From the NCBI GenBank assembly GCA_001695595.3, contig MBPM02000061.1:372001-436000 (forward strand): a stretch of 64,000 nt of DNA, written 5' to 3'. A program made the position numbers and the translations under genes. How positions within the stretch are numbered: the first letter of the stretch is position 1; each line of letters starts with the position of its first letter. Source of the stretch: Plasmopara viticola (Eukaryota; Oomycota; Peronosporomycetes; Peronosporales; Peronosporaceae). The notes beneath the pieces were generated by a model that made no database searches, was not told the DNA's origin, and saw only the letters and a program-made list of their open reading frames with translations. Positions 40,544 to 50,649 of the stretch are shown here, piece by piece.

Positions 40544-42648
40544 ACAGCCAAGAAACCGCTATTAGCCAACTTGAAAGTGTTTGGTTGTCACGCGTTCGTG
40601 CATGTTTCGAACGAAAAGCGCTCGAAACTGGATGCGAAAGCAATATTGTGTCGATTTTTGGGCTACTCGGAGCACCAAAAGACGTATCGCTTTAAAGAAT
40701 TGTCGACTGGTCGAATCGTTATGAGTCGTGATGCTCAGTTCAAGGAAGACACTTTCGACAGTGGAAGAACGACTTTCAAAAATAAAAGCACTATTGTCGA
40801 GATTCATGATGAGGATGAAGGAATCTCGACGGACGACGAAAACGAGTTTGAGCAAGAGCAGGATGAGACACAAGACGCAAGTACGGACTCCGAATTGGGA
40901 AGCAAGCGGCACACTCGTACTCAATCTTTGGAAAAGGTGACTGAAGTTACGCAGCCCAAGCGTCATGTGCCCAAATACCAACGCTCGACACTCGAAGAAA
41001 TGTCGGCTCTGGCTACAATTCGCGAAGGGGCTACGAAGCCGCCCACGTCGTGTATCAGTGGGAGAATTGCCGACAACGTTCAAGTCGGCGATGGAATCCA
41101 GTGACGCGGGCCAATGGAAAGCTGCATGCGATTCGGAGCTAGAGTCACTCCACAAGAACAAGACTTGGGATGTTGTTCCTCTGCCTAAAGGACGCAAAGC
41201 GATCGGCTGCAGATGGATGTTTCGAGTCAAGAAAAACCAAGATGGGATTATCGAGCGGTTCAAGGCGCGACTCGTTGCCAAGGGATTTTCACAAAAGTTT
41301 GGAGTTGATTATGAGGAGGCATTTGCGCCGGTGGCGAAGTTTACTTCAATTCGCATCGCGTTGAGAATGGCTGCCAAGTACGGTTTAACGCTACATCAGA
41401 TGGACGTGAAGACTGCTTTCTTAAACGGAGTTCTGGATGAAGAAATTTATATGCAGCAGCCGGAAGGATTTGTGAGTGAAAACAAACAAGATCATGTATG
41501 TAAGCTGAAGCGTTCGTTGTACGGTCTTAAGCAATCACCGCGCATGTGAAACCAAACCATCGACGACTTTATGATCAAAATGAGTTTCAGCAAGTGTGAG
41601 TCCGATCACTGTGTCTACATCAAACGACGATATGGTTAATGTTGTGCTGTACGTGGATGATCTCATTGTAGCTAGCAGCAACAACTCGCTCCTTGTCTCC
41701 ACCAAGCGTGCGCTAAGCGACCGATTTGAGATGACTGACCTCGGCGAGCTTAAGTACTTTCTCGGTATGGATGACGGTCAAGACCAAGTATCCGGGCGAG
41801 TCACGATGCGACAAACCAAGTTTCTCAAATCAATTCTGAGCAAGTTTGGCATGCAAGAAAGATAGCAAGTCTGTCAAGACGCCTCAAGAAGCAGGGCTCA
41901 AGCTGACAAAGAACATGTGTGAAGGCGGCTGCAAGCATGAAGTTACGATGAAGAATGTGTTTTATCGAAGTTGTGTTGGTGGCATAATGTATCTTATGGT
42001 TGCGACGCGACCGGACTTTGCTGCGGCTGTGGGAGTTCTAAGCCAGTTTGCTGCTGATCCGTGTCCGACGCATTGGCAAGCACTCAAGCGGGTTCTGTGA
42101 TACTTAAAGGCAACGGAAACGCATGGACTCCAGTTTTCAAGTAGTATTCCGGCTAAGCTATTTGGGTATTCGGATGCAGACTGGGCTGGAGACATCGAAT
42201 CTCGCCGAAGTACGAGCGGCTATGCGTTGACACCTAATAATGGATGCATCAGCTGGCGAAGTAAAAAGCAACGAAGTGTGGCGCTTTCCTCAACAGAGGC
42301 GGAGTACATGACTTTATCAGAAGCCACTCAAAAGGCGGTTTGGCTCAAGGTATTTCTGTGCGAGCTTGGTGAGATGACTTCCAATGAGTCTGTCAAGATA
42401 TTTGAGGACAATCAAGGTTCTATTGCGTTGGCCAAGAATCCAGAATTTCACAAGCGCACAAAAAAATATCGACATTCGCTACCACTTTGTGCGATAAAAG
42501 GTTGAGGACGGCCATGTCAACCTTGAGTACATCCCTACGCAAGACATGCTGGCCGACATATGACGAAGCCAATTCCATCCGCGCAGTTCGATGTTCTGCG
42601 TTCTAAACTTAAGATACAAGGCGTCGCCGTTGCCGAGTCGAGTGGGAG
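40544..42648 (+). pseudogene. A9 linker, RT and RNase H
   Basis: NLKVFGCHAFVHVSNEKRSKLDAKAILCRFLGYSEHQKTYRFKELSTGRIVMSRDAQFKEDTFDSGR, acidic linker, a shift near 41040, FESRKTKMG-frame and KGRKAIGCRWMFRVKKNQDGIIERFKARLVAKGFSQKFGVDYEEAFAPVAKFTSIRIALRMAAKYGLTLHQMDVKTAFLNGVLDEEIYMQQPEGF, ending at TGA for TGG (41547-41549). Then MVNVVLYVDDLIVASSNNSLL (YVDD at 41657), an indel at 41860, [28 protein letters not shown] at 42099, SDADWAGDIESRRSTSGYALTPNNGCISWRSKKQRSVALSSTEAEYMTLSEATQKAVWL, EDNQGSIALAKNPEFHKRTKKYRHS (shift). Closely related to A11. Confidence 0.9.
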
Positions 42649-42936
42649 TGTTGTCGAAGATGCTGGTGATGATACGCCTCGACCAGCGACTATAGGTATC
42701 TGCAATCAGTTGATGACTGCTTGAAAGAGCGGGTTCAAGATGGGCAAAAGATCGGTTTCGAGATGGGAAGATGATTGCGCCCGGATGGAGAGGTGATTGC
42801 GACCGGATCGTGAGTCGTTCTGATTGGCTTAGACAAATCATTGGCTTAAAGGTAGCATGTAGTTGCGAACTAAGGACCTTATAAATATATTCACTTTGCA
42901 TTTTGCCAACTAGTGCTCACTTCGACCTTTTCAACA
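42649..42936 (+). repeat. A9 3' LTR
   Basis: 288 bp, TGTTGTCGAAGATGCTGG to GACCTTTTCAACA. Differs from the 5' LTR by a deletion of about 14 bp (catattggtaagta region) and a handful of bases. Followed by TTTAG. Confidence 0.94.
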
Positions 42937-42941
42937 TTTAG

Positions 42942-43442
42942 TCTCCGCGATGAGCTTGGCCGAGCTGCCAGTGATGGGAACATCGTCTACATAAACCAAT
43001 AGCAATATGCAATGGCCGTCAACATTCTTAATATAGAGGCACGGGTCGAATACAGAAACACAAAAACCGATGGAGCATACAAACTCATCAAAGGTCTCGT
43101 TCCAAACTCGTGATGCTTGTTTTAGGCCGTAAATTGTTTTCAACAGTTCCAAGCAATCGAAATTACCTTCGATCTCCACTCCCTCTGGTACCACATAGTA
43201 AACAACTTCTTTCATTACACCGTAGAGAAATGCCGTAACAACATCAAGCTGGTCAAGGGGAGGGGCTCCAAGATACTTTGTCAAGCTGATCACCATACGC
43301 AGTGTGACGTACTTGACCACAGGCGAAAACGTTTCCGTGTAGTCAATGCCGTATTGCTGCTTGAATCCTTTTGCGACGAGACGCGCCTTATACTTTCAAA
43401 TTGATCCGTCGGCTTTGCGCTTGATCTTGGAAACCCACTTAG
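42942..43442 (-). pseudogene. B3 RT palm, resumed after A9
   Basis: Minus strand: VSKIKRKADGSI, stop, KYKARLVAKGFKQQYGIDYTETFSPVVKYVTLRMVISLTKYLGAPPLDQLDVVTAFLYGVMKEVVYYVVPEGVEIEGNFDCLELLKTIYGLKQASRVWNETFDEFVCSIGFCVSVFDPCLYIKNVDGHCILLLVYVDDVPITGSSAKLIAETK. YVDD is intact (near 42989). It begins abruptly at the N-terminal RT strand (43440), where the rest of the element is deleted. Confidence 0.9.
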
Positions 43443-43721
43443 TGAAGAATCTCGAGTGTGCACTAGTTGATAAAATGCGAAGTGAATATATTTAAAAAGG
43501 TCCTTAGTTCACAACTACATGCTACCTCTAAGCCAATGATTTATCTAAGCCAATCAGAACGACTCACCATCCGGGCGCAATCATCTTCCCATCCTAAAGT
43601 CGATCTTTTGCCCATCTTGAACCCGCTTCTTCAAGCAGTCATCAACTGATTGCAGATACCGGTACTTACCGATATGCAGTCGCTGGTCGAGGCGTTTCTT
43701 TGTCAGTATCTTCGAAAACAT
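43443..43721 (-). repeat. Lineage-A LTR, minus strand, solo
   Basis: About 279 bp resembling the reverse complement of A LTRs (tgcactagttgataaaatgcg ... cttcgaaaaca). No gag or pol of matching orientation is attached on either side, so it is a solo LTR or the end of a deleted element. No matching flanking duplication was seen. Confidence 0.8.
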
Positions 43722-43937
43722 CTGCTACATCTAAGCCATTCATTTATCTAAGCCAATCAGAGGCACTTACCATCCGGGCGCAATCATCTTCCCATCCGGG
43801 CGCAATCATCTTGAGTGCGCCTGTCTGTGCGTCTTTCCATGACGCCATCGTTGTTTGTTTGAACCGTCGGACAACCGCTCGTATTGGACAGCCTCGAAAA
43901 CCGGAATAAAACTGAGGGAAACCGGCTACCTTCAATA
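43722..43937 (-). repeat. Truncated lineage-B LTR, minus strand
   Basis: Matches the upstream two-thirds of the B1-type LTR (ctacatctaagccattcatttatctaagcc, then the gcgcaatcatcttcccatcc doublet, gtccgacggttc, ending ctaccttcaata). The part nearest the primer site is missing. Plausibly the remains of B3's 5' LTR. Confidence 0.82.
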
Positions 43938-44507
43938 GATTGGGCAGGCAATTTGGAAACCCGAAGAAGCACAAGCGGCTACGCGTTCATGATGAATGGA
44001 GGTTGCATCAGCTGGAGAAGCAAGAAAGAACGGACAGTGACACTTTCTTCTACAGAAGCAGAGTACATGGCTTTGACAGAAGCAGCTCAAGAGGCAACTT
44101 GGTTAAAAACCTTTCTGTGCGAGCTTGGTGAAATATCAAGAAGTCAAGCGATCAAGATCTACGAGGACAATCAAGGTTCCATCGCTTTGGCCAAGAATCC
44201 AGAGTTTCACAAGCGCACCAAGCATATCGACATTCGGTACCACTTCGTACGGGAGAAAGTAGAAGACGGTCAAGTCATGCTGCAGTATTGTTCGACGCAC
44301 AACATGCTCGCTGACATCATGACCAAGCCAATAACTGCGGTCCAATTTCAAAATCTTCGGAACAAATTGGGCATCAAGTCTCCAAGCGCTGACGAGTCGA
44401 GTAAGGGTGCTCCAAGCGCTGACGAGTCGAGTGGGGGTGTTGAGGATACGACTCTTGTCGAAGATGTTGGCGGACAAACGCCTCGAACAGCGACTACATA
44501 TAGGTAA
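43938..44507 (+). CDS. Lineage-A RNase H end preceding A10
   Basis: Open from 43884 through 44507. Real homology starts at [147 protein letters not shown], with catalytic D, E, D all present. Near the end a 33-base tandem duplication gives SPSADESSKGAPSADESSGG, doubling the purine-rich stretch before the LTR. Pol ends inside the LTR (TATTYR). The start of pol is missing; the piece is joined to a truncated B LTR at 43937. Confidence 0.85.
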   Translation, partial: DWAGNLETRRSTSGYAFMMNGGCISWRSKKERTVTLSSTEAEYMALTEAAQEATWLKTFLCELGEISRSQAIKIYEDNQGSIALAKNPEFHKRTKHIDIRYHFVREKVEDGQVMLQYCSTHNMLADIMTKPITAVQFQNLRNKLGIKSPSADESSKGAPSADESSGGVEDTTLVEDVGGQTPRTATTYR

Positions 44508-44753
44508 GTTTCGGTATCTGCAATCAGTTGATGACTGACTGAGGGACGGGTTCAAGATGGGTAAAAGATCGGTTTCGGGATGGAAAGATGATTGCGCCCG
44601 GATGGGAAGATGATTGCGCCCGAATGGTGAGTCGTTATGATTGGCTTAGATAAATCATTGGCTTAGAAGTAGCATGTAGTTGTGAACTAAGGACCTTAAA
44701 ATATATTCACTTTTGCATTCTACCAACAAGTGATCACTTCGACCTTTTCATCA
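44438..44753 (+). repeat. Lineage-A LTR before A10
   Basis: 316 bp, TGTTGAGGATACGACTC then TTGTCGAAGATGTTGG, ending CTTTTCATCA before GGTTATGAGCCC (44754-44765). Longer than its relatives because of an extra 14-16 bases after TGTTG. Two gatgattgcgcccg units. Confidence 0.92.
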
Positions 44754-44757
44754 GGTT

Positions 44758-45415
44758 ATGAGCCCAAGCCCTGCACCATCTGCCCTGTTCTCCGACAACG
44801 ACCAAGCCCTCGCCATGGACTTCGCTGCACCCTCGCGTATCAACAAGTTCGACGGAACGAACTTCCATACGTGGAAGTTCAAAATGCAAATGGTGCTGGA
44901 GGAGCGCGATCTGTGGGAGGTCACGAGCGGTGAGATCAAGTACGAGCACTGTCTTACGCAGTCGGATCAAAAGACGTACAAGCGCAAGTCCCGCAAGGCT
45001 ATGGCCATCATCTGCCTTGCCAAGGAGGACTCTCAGCTACCATTGGCACGGTCGGCGAAAGGTGCGCAGGATGCATGGTCGCGTCTAGAAGGGCACTTCG
45101 AGAAGAAGAGTTTAGCAAACAAGCTCTTTCTTCGTCGACGCTTCTTTACGACAATGATGGACGAAGGTGATGATGTGTTGCAGCACATCAACAAGATCAA
45201 AACGCTGGCGGAGCAGCTAGACGCGGTGGGCACTCCGGTCAGCGAGGACGACTTGGTGATCACGCTTCTTGCAAGCCTTGGCGAGTCATACCAATTTCTT
45301 ATCACGGCGTTGGAGTCTAGAGCCGACTAACTCACGTGGGGGTTGGTGACGTCGCGGCTTTTGCATGAGGACATGAAGCGCAAAGAACAAGGGGTAGCAC
45401 CAAGTTCAAGCGTTA
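44758..45415 (+). pseudogene. A10 gag
   Basis: MSPSPAPSALFSDNDQALAMDFAAPSRINKFDGTNFHTWKFKMQMVLEERDLWEVTSGEIKYEHCLTQSDQKTYKRKSRKAMAIICLAKEDSQLPLARSAKGAQDAWSRLEGHFEKKSLANKLFLRRRFFTTMMDEGDDVLQHINKIKTLAEQLDAVGTPVSEDDLVITLLASLGESYQFLITALESRAD, then TAA for TCA at 45328-45330. Read-on LTWGLVTSRLLHEDMKRKEQG and a shift at about 45395. Same subfamily as A2, and it shows which base A2 lost near 14427. Gag forms the particle. Confidence 0.9.
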
Positions 45416-46708
45416 ATGACAAGCGACAACGGACGGCGCAAGGGACGGCAAGCTCCTGCTAAGACAACCGCATGTCACTACTGTGGGGAGCACGGACATT
45501 GGATCGCCAAGTGCCCGGTGCGAATCCGTGAGAACGCGGAGCGGCAGAAGCCGCAACGAGCTCACGTAGCTCAAAGTGAAGAAGACTCTGGTAACTACCT
45601 ATTTTCAGTTGGCGGCAGCTTGAAAGCTGTCAAGACGAGTAACGTGTGGCTGGTCGACTCAGGTGCGACGCAGCATATGACCTTCACGAATGACTTCATG
45701 AAAAACTATACCAAGATCGCACCAGTTGATGTCCATCTTGCCGACGACGGTGTCGTTCAGGCAATTGGAACTTGTGACATTACAATGTCGATGACGACTT
45801 CGCGTGAAGTGAAAAAAGGAGTGCTCACGAACGTGTGGCATATCCCGAAGCTAACGCGAAACTTATTTTCGGTTGGACGCCTTACGAAAGACGTGGGTCC
45901 AGTCACGTTCGAAACCGATGGCTGTTTTGCTCAAGCAAAAGGGATTCGGTGGAAACTTGGTAAACGTCAAGGCAAAGGCTTGTTTAAGCTTTGGATGACG
46001 CCACTTAAGACAGACGAGGTCAATATGGCAAGCTCGAAAGGCTGCGTTGGAGACACCAATTCGTACCTCTAGCACCTTCGACTTGGTCATATTGGCCATG
46101 GCGGTCTAGAAGCCATCGTCAAAAAGGGTTACAGCACTGGCATTGGCATTCCGTCAGTAAAGCAGTGGAAGCTTTGTGATGGGTGCGCATTGGGAAAGCA
46201 AACCCAAGCAACATACATGAAGTCGTCGCCCAACCGAGCAAAAGTTGTGCTTGATGTCATTCACAGTGATGTATGTGGTCCAATGCGGACCCCAACACAC
46301 AGTGGCAAGCGATATTTTGTCACTTTCATTGATGACAAGTCGCACTTCTGTGCAGTTTATCTGCTTCGAAATAAATCAGAAGTGGCTGACAAGTTCGCTA
46401 AGTTCGTTGCTTACGCTGAAAAGCAGATGAATTAGCGGGTCAAGGTGCTTCAAAGCGACAACGGTGGCGAATACACGTCAGGAGCGTTGGCCAAGTTTTG
46501 TGCTGACCGTGGCATTGTGCAGAAGTTCACGCCTCCACACACCCCTCAGCTTAATGGTGTTGCCGAGCGCATGAACCGAACTTTGGTTGAGTGTGCTCGG
46601 TGTATGCTTGAGCATGCTAGTCTCAATAAAGCGTATTGGGGTGAGGCTGTAATGACCACAACTTTCCTTCGAAACCGGTGCCCAACACGCGTTGTTAGCC
46701 ACGGCAAG
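45416..46708 (+). pseudogene. A10 knuckle, protease and integrase, cut by A11
   Basis: 45416-46072: MTSDNGRRKGRQAPAKTTACHYCGEHGHWIAKCPVRIR, protease VWLVDSGATQHMTFTNDFM (D-S-G near 45657), DVHLADDGVVQAIGTCD, VWHIPKLTRNLFSVGRLTKD, DTNSYL then TAG for TGG (46070-46072). Continues HLRLGHIGHGGLEAIVKK, LCDGCALGKQTQATYMKSSPNRAKVVLDVIHSDVCGPMRTPTHSGKRYFVTFIDDKSHFCAVYLLRNKSEV, TAG at 46433, LQSDNGGEYTSGALAKFCADRGIVQKFTPPHTPQLNGVAERMNRTLVECARCMLEHASLNKAYWGEAVMTTTFLRNRCPTRVVSHGK. All three catalytic residues kept. Broken at 46708 by A11; the rest lies outside the window. Confidence 0.9.
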
Positions 46709-47011
46709 TGTTGAAAAGCTCGAAGTGAGCACTAGTTGGCAAAATGCAAAGTGAATATATTTAAAAAGGTCCTTAGTTCACAACTACATGCTACCTTTAA
46801 GCCAATGATTTATCTAAGCCAATCAGAACAACTCACCATCCGGGCGCAATCATCTTCCCATCCGGACGCAATCATCTTCCCATCCCGAAACCGATCTATT
46901 GCCCATCTTGAACCCGCTTCCTCAGTCAGTCATCAACTGATTGCAGATACCGATACTTACCGGTATGTAGTCGCTGGTCGAGGCGTATCATCACCAGCAT
47001 CTTCGACAACA
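46709..47011 (-). repeat. A11 3' LTR
   Basis: 303 bp; minus strand TGTTGTCGAAGATGCTGG to GAGCTTTTCAACA. Two near-copies of the gatgattgcg unit. Confidence 0.93.
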
Positions 47012-48147
47012 CTCCCACTCGACTCGGCAACGGCGACGCCTTGTATCCCAAGTTTAGAACGCAGAACATCGAACTGCGCGGATGGAATTGGCTTCGTCAT
47101 TATGTCGGTCAGCATGTCTTGCGTAGGGATGTACTCACGGTTGACTTGGCCGTCCTCAACCTTTTCTCGCACAAAGTGGTAGCGAATGTCGATATGTTTT
47201 GTGCGCTTGTGAAATTCTGGATTCTTGGCCAACGCAATAGAACCTTGATTGTCCTCAAATATCTTGACAGACTCATTGGAAGTCATCTCACCAAGCTCGC
47301 ACAAAAATACCTTGAGCCAAACCGCTTCTTGAGTGGCTTCTGATAAAGCCATGTACTCCGTCCCTGTTGAGGAAAGCGCCACACTTCGTTGCTTCATACT
47401 TCGCCAGCTGATGCATCCATTATTAGGTGTCAACGCATAGCCGCTCGTACTTCGGCGAGATTCGATGTCTCCAGCCCAGTCTGCATCCGAATACCCAGGT
47501 AGCTTGGCCGGACCGCAACTTGAAAATTGGAGTCCATGCGTTTCCGTTGCCTTTAAGAATCGCAGAACCCGCTTGAGTGCTTGCCAATGCGTCGGACACG
47601 GATCAGCAGCAAACTGGCTTAGAACTCCCACAGCCGCAGCAAGGTCCGGTCGCGTCGCAACCATAAGATACATTATGCCACCAACACAACTTCGATAAGG
47701 CACATTCTTCATCGTAACTTCATGCTTGCAGCCGCCTTCACACATGCTCTTTGTCAGCTTGAGCCCTGCTTCTTGAGGCGTCTTGACCGGCTTGCTATCT
47801 TGCATGCCAAACTTGCTCAGAATTGACTTGAGAAACTTGGTTTGTCGCATCGTGACTCGACCGGATACTTGGTCTTGACCGATTTCCATACCGAGAAAGT
47901 ACTTAAGCTCGCCGAGGTCAGTCATCTCAAATCGGTCGCTTAGCGCACGCTTGGTGGAGACAAGGAGCGAGTTGTTGCTGCTTGCTACAATGAGATCATC
48001 CACGTACAGCACAACAATAACCATATTGTCGTCCACGCGCTTGATGTAGACACAGTGATCGGACTCACACTTGCTAAAACTCATCTTGATCATAAAGTCG
48101 TCAATGGTTTGGTTCCACATGCGCGGTGATTGCTTAAAACCGTACAA
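46957..48147 (-). CDS. A11 RT C-part and RNase H
   Basis: 396 residues open on the minus strand: YGFKQSPRMWNQTIDDFMIKMSFSKCESDHCVYIKRVDDNMVIVVLYVDDLIVASSNN (YVDD intact), [156 protein letters not shown] (TEAEY is TGTEY, so the catalytic Glu is preserved only as the second E), KIFEDNQGSIALAKNPEFHKRTKHIDIRYHFVREKVEDGQVNREYIPTQDMLTDIMTKP. Ends in LTR sequence (PRPATTYR). Confidence 0.92.
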   Translation of the reverse strand: MYGFKQSPRMWNQTIDDFMIKMSFSKCESDHCVYIKRVDDNMVIVVLYVDDLIVASSNNSLLVSTKRALSDRFEMTDLGELKYFLGMEIGQDQVSGRVTMRQTKFLKSILSKFGMQDSKPVKTPQEAGLKLTKSMCEGGCKHEVTMKNVPYRSCVGGIMYLMVATRPDLAAAVGVLSQFAADPCPTHWQALKRVLRFLKATETHGLQFSSCGPAKLPGYSDADWAGDIESRRSTSGYALTPNNGCISWRSMKQRSVALSSTGTEYMALSEATQEAVWLKVFLCELGEMTSNESVKIFEDNQGSIALAKNPEFHKRTKHIDIRYHFVREKVEDGQVNREYIPTQDMLTDIMTKPIPSAQFDVLRSKLGIQGVAVAESSGSVVEDAGDDTPRPATTYR

Positions 48148-48765
48148 CGAACGCTTCAGCTTACATGCTAATCTTGTTTGTTTTCGCTCACATATCCTTC
48201 AGGCTGCTGCATATAAATTTCTTCATCCAGAACTCCGTTTAAGAAAGCAGTCTTCACGTCCATCTGATGTAGCGTTAAACCGTACTTGGCAGCCATACTC
48301 AACGCGATGCGAATTGAAGTAAACTTCGCCACCGGCGCAAATGTCTCCTCATAATCAACTCCAAACTTTTGTGAAAATCCCTTGGCAACGAGTCGCGCCT
48401 TGAACCGCTCGATAATCCCATCTTGGTTTTCCTTGACTCGAAACACCCATCTGCAGCCGATCGCTTTGCGTCCTTTAGGCAGAGGAACAAAATCCCAAGT
48501 CTAGTTCTTGTGAAGTGACTCTAGCTCCGAGTCGCATGCAGCTTTCCATTGGCCCGCGTCACTGGATTCCATTGCCAATTCTCCCACTGAATACACGACG
48601 TGGGCGGCTTCGTAGCCCCTTCGCGAATTGTAGCCAGAGCCGACATTTCTTCGAGTGTCGAGCGTTGGTATTTGGGCACATGACGCTTGGGCTGCGGAAC
48701 TTCAGTCACCTTTTCCAAAGATTGAGTACGAGTGTGCCGCTTACTTCCCAATTCGGAGTCCGTAC
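48148..48765 (-). pseudogene. A11 linker and RT N-part
   Basis: Minus strand: ASTDSELGSKRHTRTQSLEKVTEVPQPKRHVPKYQRSTLEEMSALATIREGATKPPTSC, a deletion that removes DDNVQVG-type residues, MESSDAGQWKAACDSELESLHKN, TAG (for TGG) near 48501, DFVPLPKGRKAIGCRWMFRVKENQDGIIERFKARLVAKGFSQKFGVDYEETFAPVAKFTSIRIALSMAAKYGLTLHQMDVKTAFLNGVLDEEIYMQQPEGYVSENKQD, then a shift near 48165 before the next frame. Interrupted on its 5' side by B4. Confidence 0.9.
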
Positions 48766-49040
48766 TATTGAGGGTTACCGGTACAATCCGAACTTAAAGG
48801 GTGAGTTCTTACGGATAGTTTTTACGGTATTTACCTTAGATATGATTAGACGAGTAGGTTGATTGGAAGACCCACATGATTTATATGTGTACACATATAA
48901 ATCAGGCAGTAGGAATAAGCTCCGATAAATCAATCACTTTCGAATCTCCCATCTACAGTCCAAGTGTCTTCTTGGTCAATCGATCAAGAACTCCCTTCGC
49001 CTCGCCTTTTTCAAGCCTCACTCCGCCGCCACTTCCAACA
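48766..49040 (+). repeat. B4 5' LTR
   Basis: 275 bp, TATTGAGGGTTACCGG to CCACTTCCAACA, followed by GGTTATGAGCCC (49041-49052). Contains gattagacgagtaggttgattgg and gataaatcaatcactttcg (initiator region). Same type as 5960-6194. Confidence 0.92.
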
Positions 49041-49044
49041 GGTT

Positions 49045-49719
49045 ATGAGCCCAAGCGCCATGTCCTCTTCGCAAGATTCCACGGCCAAGATCTCCATTGA
49101 CAAATTCAATGGAGACAACTACGCGACTTGAAACCGCTACATGCGTGGCGTGTTCCTGACCAACTCAGTCTGGCATGTCGTGAACCGTGAGGTGACACCG
49201 ACGTTTACGGATCCTCGCGCTTCGAACGACTACGTCAAGTCGAGCAACGTCGCTTTTGGTCTTTTGCTCCTGCATATGGACGCGGACTACCATCATGTGG
49301 TTGACGACTGTGAAGAAGCATGGGTGGCGTGGACACGCATCAAGACACTCTACGGCGGGTCGCAGAAGGCTGGGCGTATCTACTTGAAGCGCCATCTATT
49401 CAGCATGGAGATGGCGGAAGGCGGCAATGTGTTGCATCATTGCAATGAGGTCCTCAACATCGCGGCCAAGCTAAGCAGCATCGGCGCCAAGATGGAGGAC
49501 GAGGACGTTGCGATCTGTTTGCTGCGCAGTCTGCCCAAGAGCTTCGAGAACGTCGTTCTCAACTCGGAGATGAGCAGCAACGAGCTTCGATCGCGGGACG
49601 TCGTGAGAGTACTGACGAACGAGCATATCAAGAGGCAAGATGCGAAGGCTACGGTGGTGAAGACTGAAGACGCTGCGAAAGCGTTCAGTGCCGAGCGTGA
49701 GCCGCACCAATGCACGTAA
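49045..49719 (+). pseudogene. B4 gag
   Basis: ATG in the primer site: [31 protein letters not shown] for TGG at 49129-49131, NRY, then an open frame from Met 49141 ([138 protein letters not shown]). A second stop (TAA for TAC) at 49717-49719 falls inside the knuckle ([17 protein letters not shown]). The TGA is at the same codon as in B5 (6199-7033). Otherwise one of the cleanest gags here. Confidence 0.9.
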
Positions 49720-50649
49720 TGCGGAAGACTGGGGCACTCGGTGGATCAGTGCTGGACCAGGCAGAAAGCTGAAAACAAAGGGCCAAGACGCGGCGGCAAT
49801 GGTCGTGGACGCGGGGCCAACAATGTCCAATGGCGCAACGACGACGACTACGAATACCATGATCGAGTCGCCTTCGCAGTTTCGCTTGAATGTGGACTAT
49901 CAACGGGCAAGAGTATGCCAGGGATGTGGGCGGTCGACGGCGCAACGCACCACATCTGCAACGACAAGGCCAAGTTTACAAGCCTCAACGAACAAGACGG
50001 AGGCGAACTTTCGGTGGCTGATGGCAGGAAAGCTGCAATCAAGGGTGTAGGAACCATCATCGAGCGGGTGGTTCTTCCCAATGGCGATGAACAAGACATC
50101 GAGATCAAGAATGCGTTGTTCGTGCCGAACATGAACAAGAATCTGCTGTCGGTGCCGCAGATAAACAAGACCGGCAAGTTTCGAGTGGTGTTCGACGGTT
50201 CCAAAATGCATGTAGCATGCAAGAACTCGACTCAAGTAGTGGCAACGGCGGACCTCGCTGATGGACTATACTGGCTTCGGACACCGCAAAGATCTGCAAA
50301 CATGGTGACGAGCTCCAGATCTGCTGATCTACATGCACGCATGGGTCATGCGCCACTAGATGTTCTTCGAAAAATGATCACAAGTGGCATGATCAAGGAT
50401 GCGACCATGCCTGCGAAGTCAAGTGGATCAAGCGTGTGTCTCGGCTGTCAGCAAGGAAAGATGGTCCAAAAACCATTCCCAAGCAACCGTGACAAGCGCT
50501 GCTACGACACCTTCGAGCTTCTTCACTTTGACATCTGTGGCCCCATGGAACTAGCGTCGATTGGTGGCAGCAGATATTTGCTATTGATCGTGGACGAAGC
50601 AAGTGGCTGCATGAAGGGATTCTGTTTGCGATCCAAGTCCGAGAGTAAG
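49720..50649 (+). pseudogene. B4 protease and integrase N-part
   Basis: [81 protein letters not shown]: the protease motif lacks its Ser (D-G-A instead of D-S-G-A) through a clean three-base loss near 49937. Then [55 protein letters not shown], integrase zinc region [107 protein letters not shown], where one A is missing at 50645 relative to the second copy. Confidence 0.88.

Larger units (their letters stand above)
38278..42936 (+). mobile_element. Copia element A9, full length, inside B3
   Basis: 4,659 bp, LTRs 38278-38579 and 42649-42936, flanked by TTTAG at 38273-38277 and 42937-42941. Outside, B3's RT is continuous on the minus strand. All domains are present with many nonsense codons. 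Confidence 0.96.
37045..43937 (-). mobile_element. Copia element B3, minus strand, split by A9 and missing gag
   Basis: Lineage-B element: 3' LTR 37045-37383, RNase H/RT 37391-38272, A9 insertion, RT 42942-43440, then a minus-strand A LTR (43443-43721) and the rest of a B-type LTR (43722-43937). Gag, protease and integrase are absent, so a deletion removed the 5' half. Left flank CCGCC and right flank GATTG do not match, consistent with that loss. Confidence 0.75.
46709..48765 (-). mobile_element. Copia element A11, minus strand, 3' part, cut by B4
   Basis: 3' LTR 46709-47011, RNase H, RT and linker on the minus strand up to 48765, where the B4 LTR begins. Left flank GCAAG (46704-46708) in A10 should recur after A11's other LTR, outside the window. 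Right flank against B4 is CGTAC (48761-48765). Confidence 0.9.

Noticed and set aside
43443..43721. 5' LTR of an A element extending left into B3
   Set aside because: No gag or primer-site complement precedes it at 43442 in the required orientation; the adjacent sequence is B3 RT. Treated as a solo LTR.
49685..50235. Small minus-strand frames with an N-terminal hydrophobic stretch as candidate secreted effectors
   Set aside because: Reverse complement of B4 protease/linker; no signal-peptide plus RXLR-type arrangement seen, and the codons follow pol on the other strand.
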